Shown piece after piece: positions 31,082 through 40,027 of a stretch of DNA of 64,000 nucleotides. The notes below the pieces were generated by a model. The model was not told the origin of the DNA. It made no database searches and saw only the letters and a list, made by a program, of their open reading frames with translations. A program made the translations under genes and the position numbers. Source of the DNA: an uncultured Schaedlerella sp. (lineage in GTDB: Bacteria > Bacillota > Clostridia > Lachnospirales > Lachnospiraceae); the NCBI GenBank assembly GCA_934435195.1, contig CAKSAJ010000001.1, forward strand, positions 186,001 through 250,000, given 5' to 3'. The number at the start of each line of letters is the position of its first letter. Positions within the stretch are counted from its first letter, which is position 1.

Positions 31082-33943
31082 TTAATCTCCCGCTATCGCT
31101 GTTCCAAGGCCTGCAGCATGTCCTGTAACCAGTTCTCCCTTATCTGCCAAGTTAAACTTTGCACGCACAATATCTCTGCCGATTTCTGCTGCATAAGAAG
31201 AACTATATCCATTCGCAATACGAACAGCAAGTGCGATTTCAGGCTTTTCTGCCGGAGCAAATCCGACAAATAGTGCATGGTCAGGATGTACGGTACTTTG
31301 CTGTGCTGTACCTGTTTTTCCAGCCATTGAAAAATCAAGCCCGCTAAATGTTGCATCATATTGTACCATACTGATCATTCCCTGATGTACAAGATCCCAG
31401 GAATTAGACGATATCTCATCCATAGTATTCACAACAGTTGGTTCATATTCTTTAATAATTTTTCCATTTGAATCTGTTGTTTTATCTATTAATGTAAGCT
31501 TATATACTGTTCCTCGGTTTGCTACTGTAGCAACATAACGATTCAACTGACTTACTGTATAGTTGTTTGTACCTTGTCCAATCGCAGATTGTACAGCATA
31601 TTGGTCGGAAATCTGTGGTTCCGACTCTGGTATTTCCAATCCGCTTGTTTCACCTAGTCCAAATTCTTTTGCATATTTTGCAAGCTTTTCTACTCCAAGA
31701 TCACTGTCGTAATTTCCTTCTGCATCTGTTCCAAGTTCGTACCCGACTTCATAGAAAAAGTTATTACATGACACTTTAAGTGCATCAACTATTGTCAGAT
31801 CTCCGTGTGCATTTGGATATGCCCAACATTTCGGACTTGGTGTTACCTTGTCAAAAGTTCCGGAACAATTTAAGTATGTGCTTCCGGTTATTACGCCTTC
31901 CGTCAGTCCTGCAATAGAGGAAACCATCTTATAAGTAGATCCCGGTGCTGTTTTTTCCTGAGTTGCATTATTATAAAATGGTCTGGAAAGTCCGGTTACT
32001 AACTGATTGTAATAAGCTGAATCCATTGTGTTAGCCAGACGATTGTTATCATATCCAGGATAAGATACACATGCGAGAACTTCACCTGTATTTGGATCAC
32101 TCACCACAGCAGAGCCAGTACATGGTTCTAAAGCCAACTGTCCTGGGGTAATCTCCAGATTTTGAATTTTACTATACAACCAAGAATATGAATCAACAGT
32201 TCCTGAACGCAAACCATTGTAAGCAGCCTCATCCATAGGAAGTACTCCCTGTTCATATACGATTGCACAAATCTGCGCACCGCTGATTCCACTTGATTTT
32301 ATAAGATATTTATAGAGAAGTTTGTCGAAATTTATATCTGAATTCAAATAATCTTGTAAATATCTTAAAATTGCCTGATACACCTCAGATGCATCTGAAT
32401 ATTTTTCAGACGAAATATAGTTACTAAGCTTTGAACTATCAACCCAGTTTTTTGAAATCGCATAGTTCAAATATTGATTTAATGTGATTGTTTCCTGTTT
32501 TGCCCATGCCTGATATGTTTCATCTGATGTATCAATTGAATCTGCAACAAGAATACCTGACTTATCTCTAAGTACCTGTTCTATATAATCTTCATAAGCT
32601 TTCATTTCATCCGGAAGGTCTTTATATGCTGTTCCACCATTTAATTCATTTATAATACTTTCAATAGCAGATGCCTTTTTCGCTGCAAATACGGCATATA
32701 CTTCCTGCTCCGTCTGTCCTGCATTAGCCGCTGAAAAATGAGCTTCATCAATGATTTCATTTGCAATAAAAGCATTATAGGCATCATCTACCGGAATAAT
32801 GATTTCTTTGGAGTCGTCTACCGTACTCGGATCATAGTTCATAACATTACGAAGCTTTGACAATACAATACCCGCTATTTTTTCTTCCAGCAGCTGATAT
32901 GTTTCTTCCTGCAAGTCCTTATCTATCGTCAAATAAACATCATTTCCGGCGCCTGGTTCTTTATAACTTACAACGTCAGTTACTTTTCCCACACTGTCCA
33001 CGTAAAAAGTCTTACTTCCTTTTGCCCCCTGTAACGTCTGGTCAAGTGTCTGCTCCAGTCCTGATTTACCAACAATATCGGATAATGAATAATTCTTTTT
33101 TGATTTTTTATCTAAAGAATCATATTCATCCTGTGATATTTTTCCTGTATATCCAATAATAGATGCAAAATATTTGCTGTCTGTATATCGACGTAATGAT
33201 TCTTCTTCTATATTGACACCTTCTAATATATCCAGATTTTCCATGATTGCTGCTGCCGTCTCATCACTAACATCTGAAGCAAGAACAGTTGGAATATACT
33301 TCTGAAAACTGTTCAGATTAATCGCATAACGCAAATTCACCAATTTTAATGTGTGAGCCTTATCCTCACTCGTATCATCAATGCCATATCCATAAACATC
33401 GTCTGTACAAAGATAATGCATCAAATCATCCGGTGTTGCATTCTTTTGCTTTTCAGTCAAGTCATCTACATATGTTTTTCCATAGACGTCTGCAATAAAA
33501 CGAAGTCTTGAGGTTTCATCTGTTTTTGAAAACTGATAGTTTCCGGCCGAATCCAGAACAATTCCGAAATCACTGATAACAGAATCTCCATGTGCTTCAA
33601 CAATATTGATCACATTTTCCAATGTCTGATTTAATGTCGTATTCCGATTCTCATCAGACGGAATATCATCCTCCAGTGTAACAGAATATGCAAGTTCATT
33701 ATATGCAAGTAAATTTCCATTTCTGTCATAGATATTTCCACGTGTGCCGGCAATCTCTCTTGTCTTACGAATCTGAAGTTTATAGTTACTGAGATAATAC
33801 TCGCCTTTTACAATCTGAAGATAAAATAGTCTACCAATAAGGACGGCAGAAAGTATAATAAACAGCAGAATCAATATAAATAATCTGGACTCTACTAACT
33901 GATGTCCCTTTTCTTTTATACGCTTTACGAATCGCTTAAACAA
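31082..33943 (-). CDS. mrdA: Penicillin-binding protein 2 (elongation transpeptidase) with a large insertion
   Basis: PBP2 crosslinks peptidoglycan with RodA and MreCD. The 953-residue protein has an N-terminal anchor (about residues 22-44), a dimerisation domain with RGNIYDRNG, and a transpeptidase domain with S669-T-Y-K, S725-C-N and K876-T-G. Between TIDKDLQ (about 343) and the transpeptidase strand GSAVVSDPNTGEVLA (about 610) lie roughly 250 extra, mostly helical residues not found in the usual 600-700-residue PBP2. I chose TTG 33943, about 11 bases after AAAGGAG; a GTG at 33955 touches that site. It overlaps mreD by 8 bases. Confidence 0.93.
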   Translation of the reverse strand: MFKRFVKRIKEKGHQLVESRLFILILLFIILSAVLIGRLFYLQIVKGEYYLSNYKLQIRKTREIAGTRGNIYDRNGNLLAYNELAYSVTLEDDIPSDENRNTTLNQTLENVINIVEAHGDSVISDFGIVLDSAGNYQFSKTDETSRLRFIADVYGKTYVDDLTEKQKNATPDDLMHYLCTDDVYGYGIDDTSEDKAHTLKLVNLRYAINLNSFQKYIPTVLASDVSDETAAAIMENLDILEGVNIEEESLRRYTDSKYFASIIGYTGKISQDEYDSLDKKSKKNYSLSDIVGKSGLEQTLDQTLQGAKGSKTFYVDSVGKVTDVVSYKEPGAGNDVYLTIDKDLQEETYQLLEEKIAGIVLSKLRNVMNYDPSTVDDSKEIIIPVDDAYNAFIANEIIDEAHFSAANAGQTEQEVYAVFAAKKASAIESIINELNGGTAYKDLPDEMKAYEDYIEQVLRDKSGILVADSIDTSDETYQAWAKQETITLNQYLNYAISKNWVDSSKLSNYISSEKYSDASEVYQAILRYLQDYLNSDINFDKLLYKYLIKSSGISGAQICAIVYEQGVLPMDEAAYNGLRSGTVDSYSWLYSKIQNLEITPGQLALEPCTGSAVVSDPNTGEVLACVSYPGYDNNRLANTMDSAYYNQLVTGLSRPFYNNATQEKTAPGSTYKMVSSIAGLTEGVITGSTYLNCSGTFDKVTPSPKCWAYPNAHGDLTIVDALKVSCNNFFYEVGYELGTDAEGNYDSDLGVEKLAKYAKEFGLGETSGLEIPESEPQISDQYAVQSAIGQGTNNYTVSQLNRYVATVANRGTVYKLTLIDKTTDSNGKIIKEYEPTVVNTMDEISSNSWDLVHQGMISMVQYDATFSGLDFSMAGKTGTAQQSTVHPDHALFVGFAPAEKPEIALAVRIANGYSSSYAAEIGRDIVRAKFNLADKGELVTGHAAGLGTAIAGD

Positions 33944-34469
33944 ACTTACTTGCACTCCTTTTTTCTTCTGCTTCTAATTTATGGTTTATAAAAAGTATCA
34001 ACGGATATAAGCCGATAGTAATGGCTATGGTATAAATAAGTTCCGGAATAATTATATGGTTTAAATAATATAAAAAGTTAAATTCACTACGTAACATAAA
34101 CATAAATAAATAAATTGTAATACCATAGAAAAATTCACTTCCTGCAATCAGGCAAAGTGGCAACTTAATGTTATCATCATAATACATTTTCTGAAACATT
34201 CCATTAATATATCCAATGATAAGATAAAGCAATGCATAAAATCCAAGCATTGTACCAAATTGAATATCAATCAATAATCCAGAAAAGAATCCAAGGAACA
34301 TGCCTTCTTTTGGCCCACGCATAAACCCAATAGATGCTGTTATGATCAACAACAGATTCGGTTTTATGGAAGCAAGTGTTAGTTTTTGAAACACTGTACA
34401 CTGTAAAAGATAAGATACAAATAAAATGACGACCATTACAATAAATCGTTTTATTTTATTTTTTTTCAT
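33936..34469 (-). CDS. mreD: Rod-shape membrane protein MreD
   Basis: MreD is a membrane partner of MreC in the elongation complex. The 177-residue protein has about five transmembrane helices and the family feature GPKEGMFLGFFSGLLIDIQFG. AAAGGAGC precedes ATG 34469. It lies between mreC and PBP2, the classical order. Confidence 0.92.
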   Translation of the reverse strand: MKKNKIKRFIVMVVILFVSYLLQCTVFQKLTLASIKPNLLLIITASIGFMRGPKEGMFLGFFSGLLIDIQFGTMLGFYALLYLIIGYINGMFQKMYYDDNIKLPLCLIAGSEFFYGITIYLFMFMLRSEFNFLYYLNHIIIPELIYTIAITIGLYPLILFINHKLEAEEKRSASKFV

Positions 34470-34482
34470 ATTGCCTGCTCCT

Positions 34483-35343
34483 TTACTTATTTTCTGTAAT
34501 AGATGATTTTTTTGTTGTAATCACAAGAACTTCCTGAAGATTTTTAAAATCAACTGCCGGAGTAATATAACCGGAACGAGTCAGATTATTAGAATCTACA
34601 TTCACTTCACTTACATAACCGATCAAAATTCCCTGTAAGTATTTGTCGCTTATATACGATGTAACGATCTGTTCTCCTACATTTATTGTATTATCGTTAT
34701 TTTCCATCTGTTCAAATCGTATTTTACCATCGCTCATTAAAGAAAGATCTCCTTCTACAATGCATCGGTCAGATGTAGATAAAACCATGGCACTTACGTT
34801 GCTTGAATCATCTATTATCGCACGTACCTTTGCCCATGTCGGACCTGTTTCTGTAACAATACCGACAAGTCCGGTTCCGGCAATCACATTCATATTTTTC
34901 TCAATTCCGTCCTTGCTTCCTTTATCTATTGTAAATGTACTGAACCAATTTCCAGAATCCTTTCCGATAACATGTGCTCCGACCTTTTCATATTCAGCAT
35001 AATTCTGGTCAAGTTTATAAAGTGCCTGCAAACGTTCCAGTTCGTATTTATCTTCCTGCAGATTATTATTTTCTGTGATGAGATCATTCACCTGTTCTTT
35101 CAGCTTCTTATTCTCTGCCTGAACCTCTTTTAGTGTTTTAAAGTTGTCATTCATGTCACCAAGCCATCCACCGATATGATTGATTCCCTGCTGCATCGGA
35201 ATCACTGTAACATTTGCCATAACTTTAAAAGGTCCGCGTACTTTGTCTGCAAATGTAGACAGCACCATAAGTAAAATACATACCAAGGCCAATCCAAACA
35301 GCCAATATCGATTTTTATGAGAAGTTTTTTTTGTTTTCTTCAT
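34483..35343 (-). CDS. mreC: Rod-shape-determining protein MreC
   Basis: MreC links MreB to the wall enzymes outside the membrane. The 286-residue product has one N-terminal transmembrane helix (about residues 14-34), a coiled coil (about 70-112) and the beta-barrel MreC domain (about 117-275), with GLVGIVTETGPTWAKVRAI. I chose ATG 35343, which follows AGGTGG and begins just after the MreB stop; the GTG at 35358 lies inside that ribosome site. Confidence 0.94.
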   Translation of the reverse strand: MKKTKKTSHKNRYWLFGLALVCILLMVLSTFADKVRGPFKVMANVTVIPMQQGINHIGGWLGDMNDNFKTLKEVQAENKKLKEQVNDLITENNNLQEDKYELERLQALYKLDQNYAEYEKVGAHVIGKDSGNWFSTFTIDKGSKDGIEKNMNVIAGTGLVGIVTETGPTWAKVRAIIDDSSNVSAMVLSTSDRCIVEGDLSLMSDGKIRFEQMENNDNTINVGEQIVTSYISDKYLQGILIGYVSEVNVDSNNLTRSGYITPAVDFKNLQEVLVITTKKSSITENK

Positions 35344-35345
35344 AA

Positions 35346-36365
35346 TTATTCTAACCACCTATACCCTTTGTCTAACATTGAATATGTCAAGCGTCCATAT
35401 CTCTTTTTATCCTGAATAATCTCTCTTAATCCGTTCATGCTGCACAATTCCGGATAATCTACTGTAAACACGCGCACGCCAACGCTTTCTTCAAGATATT
35501 CTGCGATTCCTCTTAAATTTGCCATTCCACCGGTGAGATAAATCCCGTTTTTTTTCAATTCTCTGAGAACGTCCGGTGGAATTCGTTGTATCATTGTCTG
35601 AATCGCATCAACACAATCATCCATCTGTTCTTTGAGGGCAGCTCTGACTAGCCCAATTGAGATATCTGTACGCTGTGGAAGTCCAAGGATTAAATTTCTT
35701 CCGGCAATCTGCATTTTAGATTCTGTATCCTCGCTAAATATTCCGAATGTTCTTCGCAATTGCTCAGCAGTTTTTCTTCCTATCAGAAAATCACGGTTTC
35801 GTCTTACTAAACTGATGATTTCCTGATCAAATTGTCCTCCTCCAAACTTTAACAGACGATTCATCACAATACCACCATATGCGAGGACGCTTAGTTCCAT
35901 CGTTCCTCCGCCCATATTTAATATCATAACTCCGCCTGTCTGATATACATCTATTTTACAACCTATTGCATCTGCAATCCCTCGCTCAACAACTGAAACC
36001 GACTTGGCTCGTGCTGAAGAATGATACACTAAGTCATAAAAAGCTCTTTTCTCGACTTCTGTGATATCAGTTGGAATTGCAATTACATATTCACTTCCGA
36101 AAAACTGTCTTTTTTTCAAAAGATTCTCTAAAAGATTCTGCATGTCACAAAAACGGGCAATTACACCTCCCTGCATAGGAAATATTACATCAATATTTTG
36201 AGGTGCCTTCTCATACATAGCGTACGCTTCGTCCCCTACTGCAAATATCTCTGTTTGATTTTTAGTTGCAATTGCACTTTTTTCTTTCCAGATTTCATCT
36301 TTTTTTTCATCATATACTTTAATTTCGTAAGTGCCCAAATCCAGTCCGTAAATATTTCCGGCCAT
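35346..36365 (-). CDS. mreB: MreB/Mbl-family actin-like protein, divergent
   Basis: MreB forms filaments that guide cell-wall elongation. The 339-residue product has the actin-ATPase motifs in order: phosphate-1 LDLGTYEIKVY (residues 5-15), phosphate-2 LNMGGGTMELS and adenosine motif IYLTGGMANLRGI. Phosphate-1 differs from the common DLGTANTLVY, and the whole protein looks divergent. Position in front of mreCD supports a true MreB role. ATG 36365 follows GGGGAAGGA. Confidence 0.9.
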   Translation of the reverse strand: MAGNIYGLDLGTYEIKVYDEKKDEIWKEKSAIATKNQTEIFAVGDEAYAMYEKAPQNIDVIFPMQGGVIARFCDMQNLLENLLKKRQFFGSEYVIAIPTDITEVEKRAFYDLVYHSSARAKSVSVVERGIADAIGCKIDVYQTGGVMILNMGGGTMELSVLAYGGIVMNRLLKFGGGQFDQEIISLVRRNRDFLIGRKTAEQLRRTFGIFSEDTESKMQIAGRNLILGLPQRTDISIGLVRAALKEQMDDCVDAIQTMIQRIPPDVLRELKKNGIYLTGGMANLRGIAEYLEESVGVRVFTVDYPELCSMNGLREIIQDKKRYGRLTYSMLDKGYRWLE

Positions 36366-36390
36366 TCTTTATCCTTCCCCTAAATTTAAA

Positions 36391-37077
36391 TTAAAAAATT
36401 TTTTTCTCGCGCATACTGACGTAACAATTATTCCCAATAATGATATGATCTAACAGATGCACGCCTAGCAGCTCCCCTGCTTCCTGTATCTGCTTTGTAA
36501 TGATAATATCCTCTTTGCTCGGTGTCGGATCTCCACTTGGATGATTATGAAGCAATATAATAGAAACGGCACCTTTCTGCAATGCTTCTATAAATAATTC
36601 TCTTGGAGAAATAATAGCTGCATTGACTGTCCCTTTTGAAATGATTGTCTCGCCGATTAATTTTGTCTTGGTATTAAGCAGTAATAATTTCATATGTTCC
36701 TGCTTCTCATGGCGCAAATCTTCCATATAATATCTGGCAATAGATTCTGGAGAATTAAAATTTAATTCTTCTTCTGCCGAAGCTTTTGAAAGACGTTTTG
36801 CCAATTCTGATAAACACAAAATCTGTATTGCTTTTACTTTCCCGATCCCCTTCATATGAATCAACTGCTCATATGACCAGCGATGGATATTTAAAATTCC
36901 ACCTTTTGATGAATCGGGATATAATATTTTTTTTGCAAGCTGAAGCGAATTTTCCCCTTTTGTTCCGGTTCGAAGTAAAACCGCCAGTAATTCAATATTG
37001 GTTAAATGCTTTGCTCCAAATCTTTCACATTTTTCATAAGGACGCTCTTCTGTGTTTAATTCTTTGATTTTTTCCAT
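36391..37077 (-). CDS. radC: RadC-family JAB-domain protein
   Basis: The 228-residue product has a helix-hairpin-helix-like N-terminal region (LIHMKGIGKVKAIQI near residues 70-84) and a C-terminal JAB metalloprotease-like domain with the zinc motif HNHPSGDPTPSKED. Despite the old name, a direct repair role is not established. It sits 25 bases before mreB; the same neighbours occur in Bacillus. The ribosome site before ATG 37077 is weak. Confidence 0.94.
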   Translation of the reverse strand: MEKIKELNTEERPYEKCERFGAKHLTNIELLAVLLRTGTKGENSLQLAKKILYPDSSKGGILNIHRWSYEQLIHMKGIGKVKAIQILCLSELAKRLSKASAEEELNFNSPESIARYYMEDLRHEKQEHMKLLLLNTKTKLIGETIISKGTVNAAIISPRELFIEALQKGAVSIILLHNHPSGDPTPSKEDIIITKQIQEAGELLGVHLLDHIIIGNNCYVSMREKKIF

Positions 37078-37188
37078 GGTAATTTCTACCGATGATACAA
37101 ATTATAATATACACCGACTCATTTTAGCACAAAAAAATAATGATGTATAGTTTCACCAAATTAAAATTTGTGAAAATTTTGTAACGTC

Positions 37189-38796
37189 TTATGATGAAAA
37201 CGCCTCATATTTTTTTATAATTGCCTCTGCTACTTTCATTCCATCCATTGCCGCAGAAGTGATACCTCCTGCATATCCGGCACCTTCTCCACATGGATAA
37301 ATACCCTTGCAAGTACTCTCAAAAGACTCTTCCCGTAAAATTTTAACCGGTGATGATGTTCTGCTCTCTACACCCGACAGTAACGCATCTTCTCTTGCAA
37401 ACCCGTGAATTTTATGATCCATATTTAAAATTCCCTGTTCGATTGATTTGGCAAGTTCATCCGGAAAAATAGCACGGACATTAGCCAGACGATAATTTCC
37501 TTTCATCCGTGGACGTATATCACCAAGCTTTTCTGTCGGTATGTTGTCACAAAAATCTTTATAGCACTGTACTGGGATATTTCCCTGACCAATTTGATAA
37601 GCGCGTTCTTCCAGCTTTCTTTGAAATGCTATTCCGGCAAGTGGCGAATCAGATTCAAAATCCTGTGGTGTAACTGTCACAATTACCGCACTATTTGCAT
37701 TTTCCCCGGAACGATCATGATAACTCATTCCATTTACTGCAAGTTTTCCTTCCTCAGATGAAGCATTCACAACATATCCTCCAGGACACATGCAGAAAGT
37801 ATAAACGCCTCTTTTATTTTCTAATTGTGTCGTCAGTTTATATGCTGCTGCCGGAAATAAATCTGCCATTTCTTTTCCATACTGTGCTTCCTGAATCATT
37901 TTTTGCGGATGTTCAATACGAACACCTACAGCAAATGATTTTGCCTGCATAGGAATCCCTTCATCATATAAAACCTGAAAAGTATCTCTTGCGCTATGTC
38001 CAATCGCAAGAATCAAAACATCACAATCTATTTTTTCAGAATTATTTATTATGATTTGTTTTAAGTGTCTGTCACTTTTTTCAGACCCCTCAAAAACAAA
38101 ATCTGTTACCTGTGCATGAAAACGCACCTCACCCCCAAGTGACAGAATTTCACGACGCATATTTGAGACAACGCAAGCCAATACATCCGTTCCGATATGA
38201 GGCTTTTGTTCATAAAGAATTGCTGGATCAGCTCCAAACTTCACAAATGTTTCTAAAACGAAATTATTTCTGCCAAATTTATCCTTAACAAGCGTGTTGA
38301 GTTTCCCATCTGAAAAAGTTCCGGCACCGCCCTCTCCAAATTGGACATTTGATTTTGGATTTAGAATTCCTGTATTCCAGAATTTTTCTACATCCTGCAT
38401 TCTTTCTTCTACCATAGCCCCGCGTTCAACCAAGATTGGTTGATATCCTTGCACTGCCAATGAGTACGCACAGAAAAGCCCAGCCGGACCAGCCCCGACG
38501 ATAATCGGCCGATGTCGTAGCTTCATTGTCCCGGCTTTGGGAAATTCATATGCTTTTTGAAAAACTTTTTGAACTTTATTCTTTGCCTTTTTTAAAATAC
38601 GCTCTTCATTTTTCACTTGAAAATCAATGGCGTATGAATAAAAAATAGTCGGTTTTTTCCTTGCATCGATAGAACGTTTATGAATATGATATTCTAACAA
38701 TTCCTCTTCTTTTAAATGCACTGTCGTAAGCAATGCTTTTTTTAACTCCTGTTCTGTATGATCAGGAGCTAATTTCAACTGATTAATTCGAAGCAT
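37189..38796 (-). CDS. FAD-dependent dehydrogenase of unknown substrate (COG2509 type)
   Basis: The 535-residue product has a Rossmann FAD motif VGAGPAGLFCAYSL near residue 100, after an N-terminal alpha/beta domain. FGEGGAGTFSDGKLNT and the C-terminal FAD motif GEGAGYAGGITSAAMDG follow. These are marks of a widespread uncharacterised flavoprotein family; no substrate is known to me. I chose ATG 38796, about 10 bases after AAGGAGG and overlapping the upstream flavoprotein gene by 14 bases; the longer frame to 38985 would overlap by about 200 bases. Confidence 0.85.
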   Translation of the reverse strand: MLRINQLKLAPDHTEQELKKALLTTVHLKEEELLEYHIHKRSIDARKKPTIFYSYAIDFQVKNEERILKKAKNKVQKVFQKAYEFPKAGTMKLRHRPIIVGAGPAGLFCAYSLAVQGYQPILVERGAMVEERMQDVEKFWNTGILNPKSNVQFGEGGAGTFSDGKLNTLVKDKFGRNNFVLETFVKFGADPAILYEQKPHIGTDVLACVVSNMRREILSLGGEVRFHAQVTDFVFEGSEKSDRHLKQIIINNSEKIDCDVLILAIGHSARDTFQVLYDEGIPMQAKSFAVGVRIEHPQKMIQEAQYGKEMADLFPAAAYKLTTQLENKRGVYTFCMCPGGYVVNASSEEGKLAVNGMSYHDRSGENANSAVIVTVTPQDFESDSPLAGIAFQRKLEERAYQIGQGNIPVQCYKDFCDNIPTEKLGDIRPRMKGNYRLANVRAIFPDELAKSIEQGILNMDHKIHGFAREDALLSGVESRTSSPVKILREESFESTCKGIYPCGEGAGYAGGITSAAMDGMKVAEAIIKKYEAFSS

Positions 38797-40012
38797 TTCC
38801 TGCTGCCTCCTTCCCTGCAACAAATCCACTTGACCATGCCCATTGTAAATTATAGCCTCCGCAGATTCCATCCACATCAAGAAGCTCTCCTGCGAAATAA
38901 ATTCCCGGAACATAGTTTGACTCCAACGTATCAGGATTGATCTCCGTTGTATCAACACCTCCACAACAAATTTGTGCCTGTTCAAATGAATTTGTCTCTG
39001 TAATATGTGTTCGTAAATGCTGGATCAACAGTACTAATTTTTCAAGTTGTTCCCCGGACAAGTCAGACACTCTCATTTCTTTTGGCAGCCGTGAAAGTCG
39101 AATCCACAGTTCACAAAGCTTTTTAGGAAATACTCCGGTAAAAAACTCATCTAATGTTTTATATGGGCACAAAGTGATTCGTTCTTGTAAAAATAATAAA
39201 AATTCCTCTTTATTCATATCCGGCATAAAATTCAAAATAGCTGTAACTGACTGTTTTTTATATAGAGCCTTTGCCGCATAACGACTTACCTGAAATACCG
39301 GAATGCCGGAAATACCATAATTCGTCAGCTGAATTTCCCCCGTATCTGATGCGAGAAAAATGTCATCAGCATAAATTTCAACAGTACCTTGAACTCTCAC
39401 CCCCGAAATACTTTTATAAAATTTCTCTGCACATCGAAGCTGAACAAGTGCCGGAAGCACCGGAACGATTCTGTGACCAAATAATTTTGCTAATTGATAT
39501 CCAGAACCATCCGATCCTGTCACCGGTGCTGCCTTTGATCCACAGGCAAGAATAACACTGTCTGCGGTGATTGTTTTTTTATCGGTAGTAACGCGAATCC
39601 CTCTTTTTACTGGTTGAATATCCAGAACATTTATTTCTGTCATGACACAAATATCTAATTTTGCAACTTCTATCTGTAATACCTCCAGTATGGCAGCCGC
39701 CTGATCAGAATACGGATATAAATAGCCATTTCTATCCTTTGGATAAATTCCAAGCTCTTTAAAAAATGAAATTGTTTTTTCTACATTAAATTTTTGAATG
39801 ATATTCCATGCAAAATCTCTGTTATCCGAACGATAACATGCAGGTGTCTGATAAGTATTTGTAAAATTACAACGCCCATTTCCGGTTGATAAAATCTTTT
39901 TTCCAATTCGTTCTTTATGTTCCAGAATGGTTACCCTTGCTCCCTCACGTGCGGAGGTGATCGCAGCCATCATTCCGGCTGCACCACCCCCGATTACTGC
40001 GACATGTCTCAT
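38783..40012 (-). CDS. HI0933/BaiN-family flavoprotein
   Basis: The 409-residue product begins with the FAD Rossmann motif IGGGAAGMMAAI (residues 7-18). It carries ILSTGNGRCNFTN and ends with GICGGYNLQWAWSSGFVAG, hallmarks of the HI0933-like family. One characterised member (BaiN) reduces bile-acid intermediates, but most have unknown substrates, so that role should not be assumed here. ATG 40012 follows GAGGA. It overlaps the second flavoprotein gene, so the two are probably translated together. Confidence 0.87.
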   Translation of the reverse strand: MRHVAVIGGGAAGMMAAITSAREGARVTILEHKERIGKKILSTGNGRCNFTNTYQTPACYRSDNRDFAWNIIQKFNVEKTISFFKELGIYPKDRNGYLYPYSDQAAAILEVLQIEVAKLDICVMTEINVLDIQPVKRGIRVTTDKKTITADSVILACGSKAAPVTGSDGSGYQLAKLFGHRIVPVLPALVQLRCAEKFYKSISGVRVQGTVEIYADDIFLASDTGEIQLTNYGISGIPVFQVSRYAAKALYKKQSVTAILNFMPDMNKEEFLLFLQERITLCPYKTLDEFFTGVFPKKLCELWIRLSRLPKEMRVSDLSGEQLEKLVLLIQHLRTHITETNSFEQAQICCGGVDTTEINPDTLESNYVPGIYFAGELLDVDGICGGYNLQWAWSSGFVAGKEAAGNASN

Positions 40013-40027
40013 TAATCTATCCTCTGA

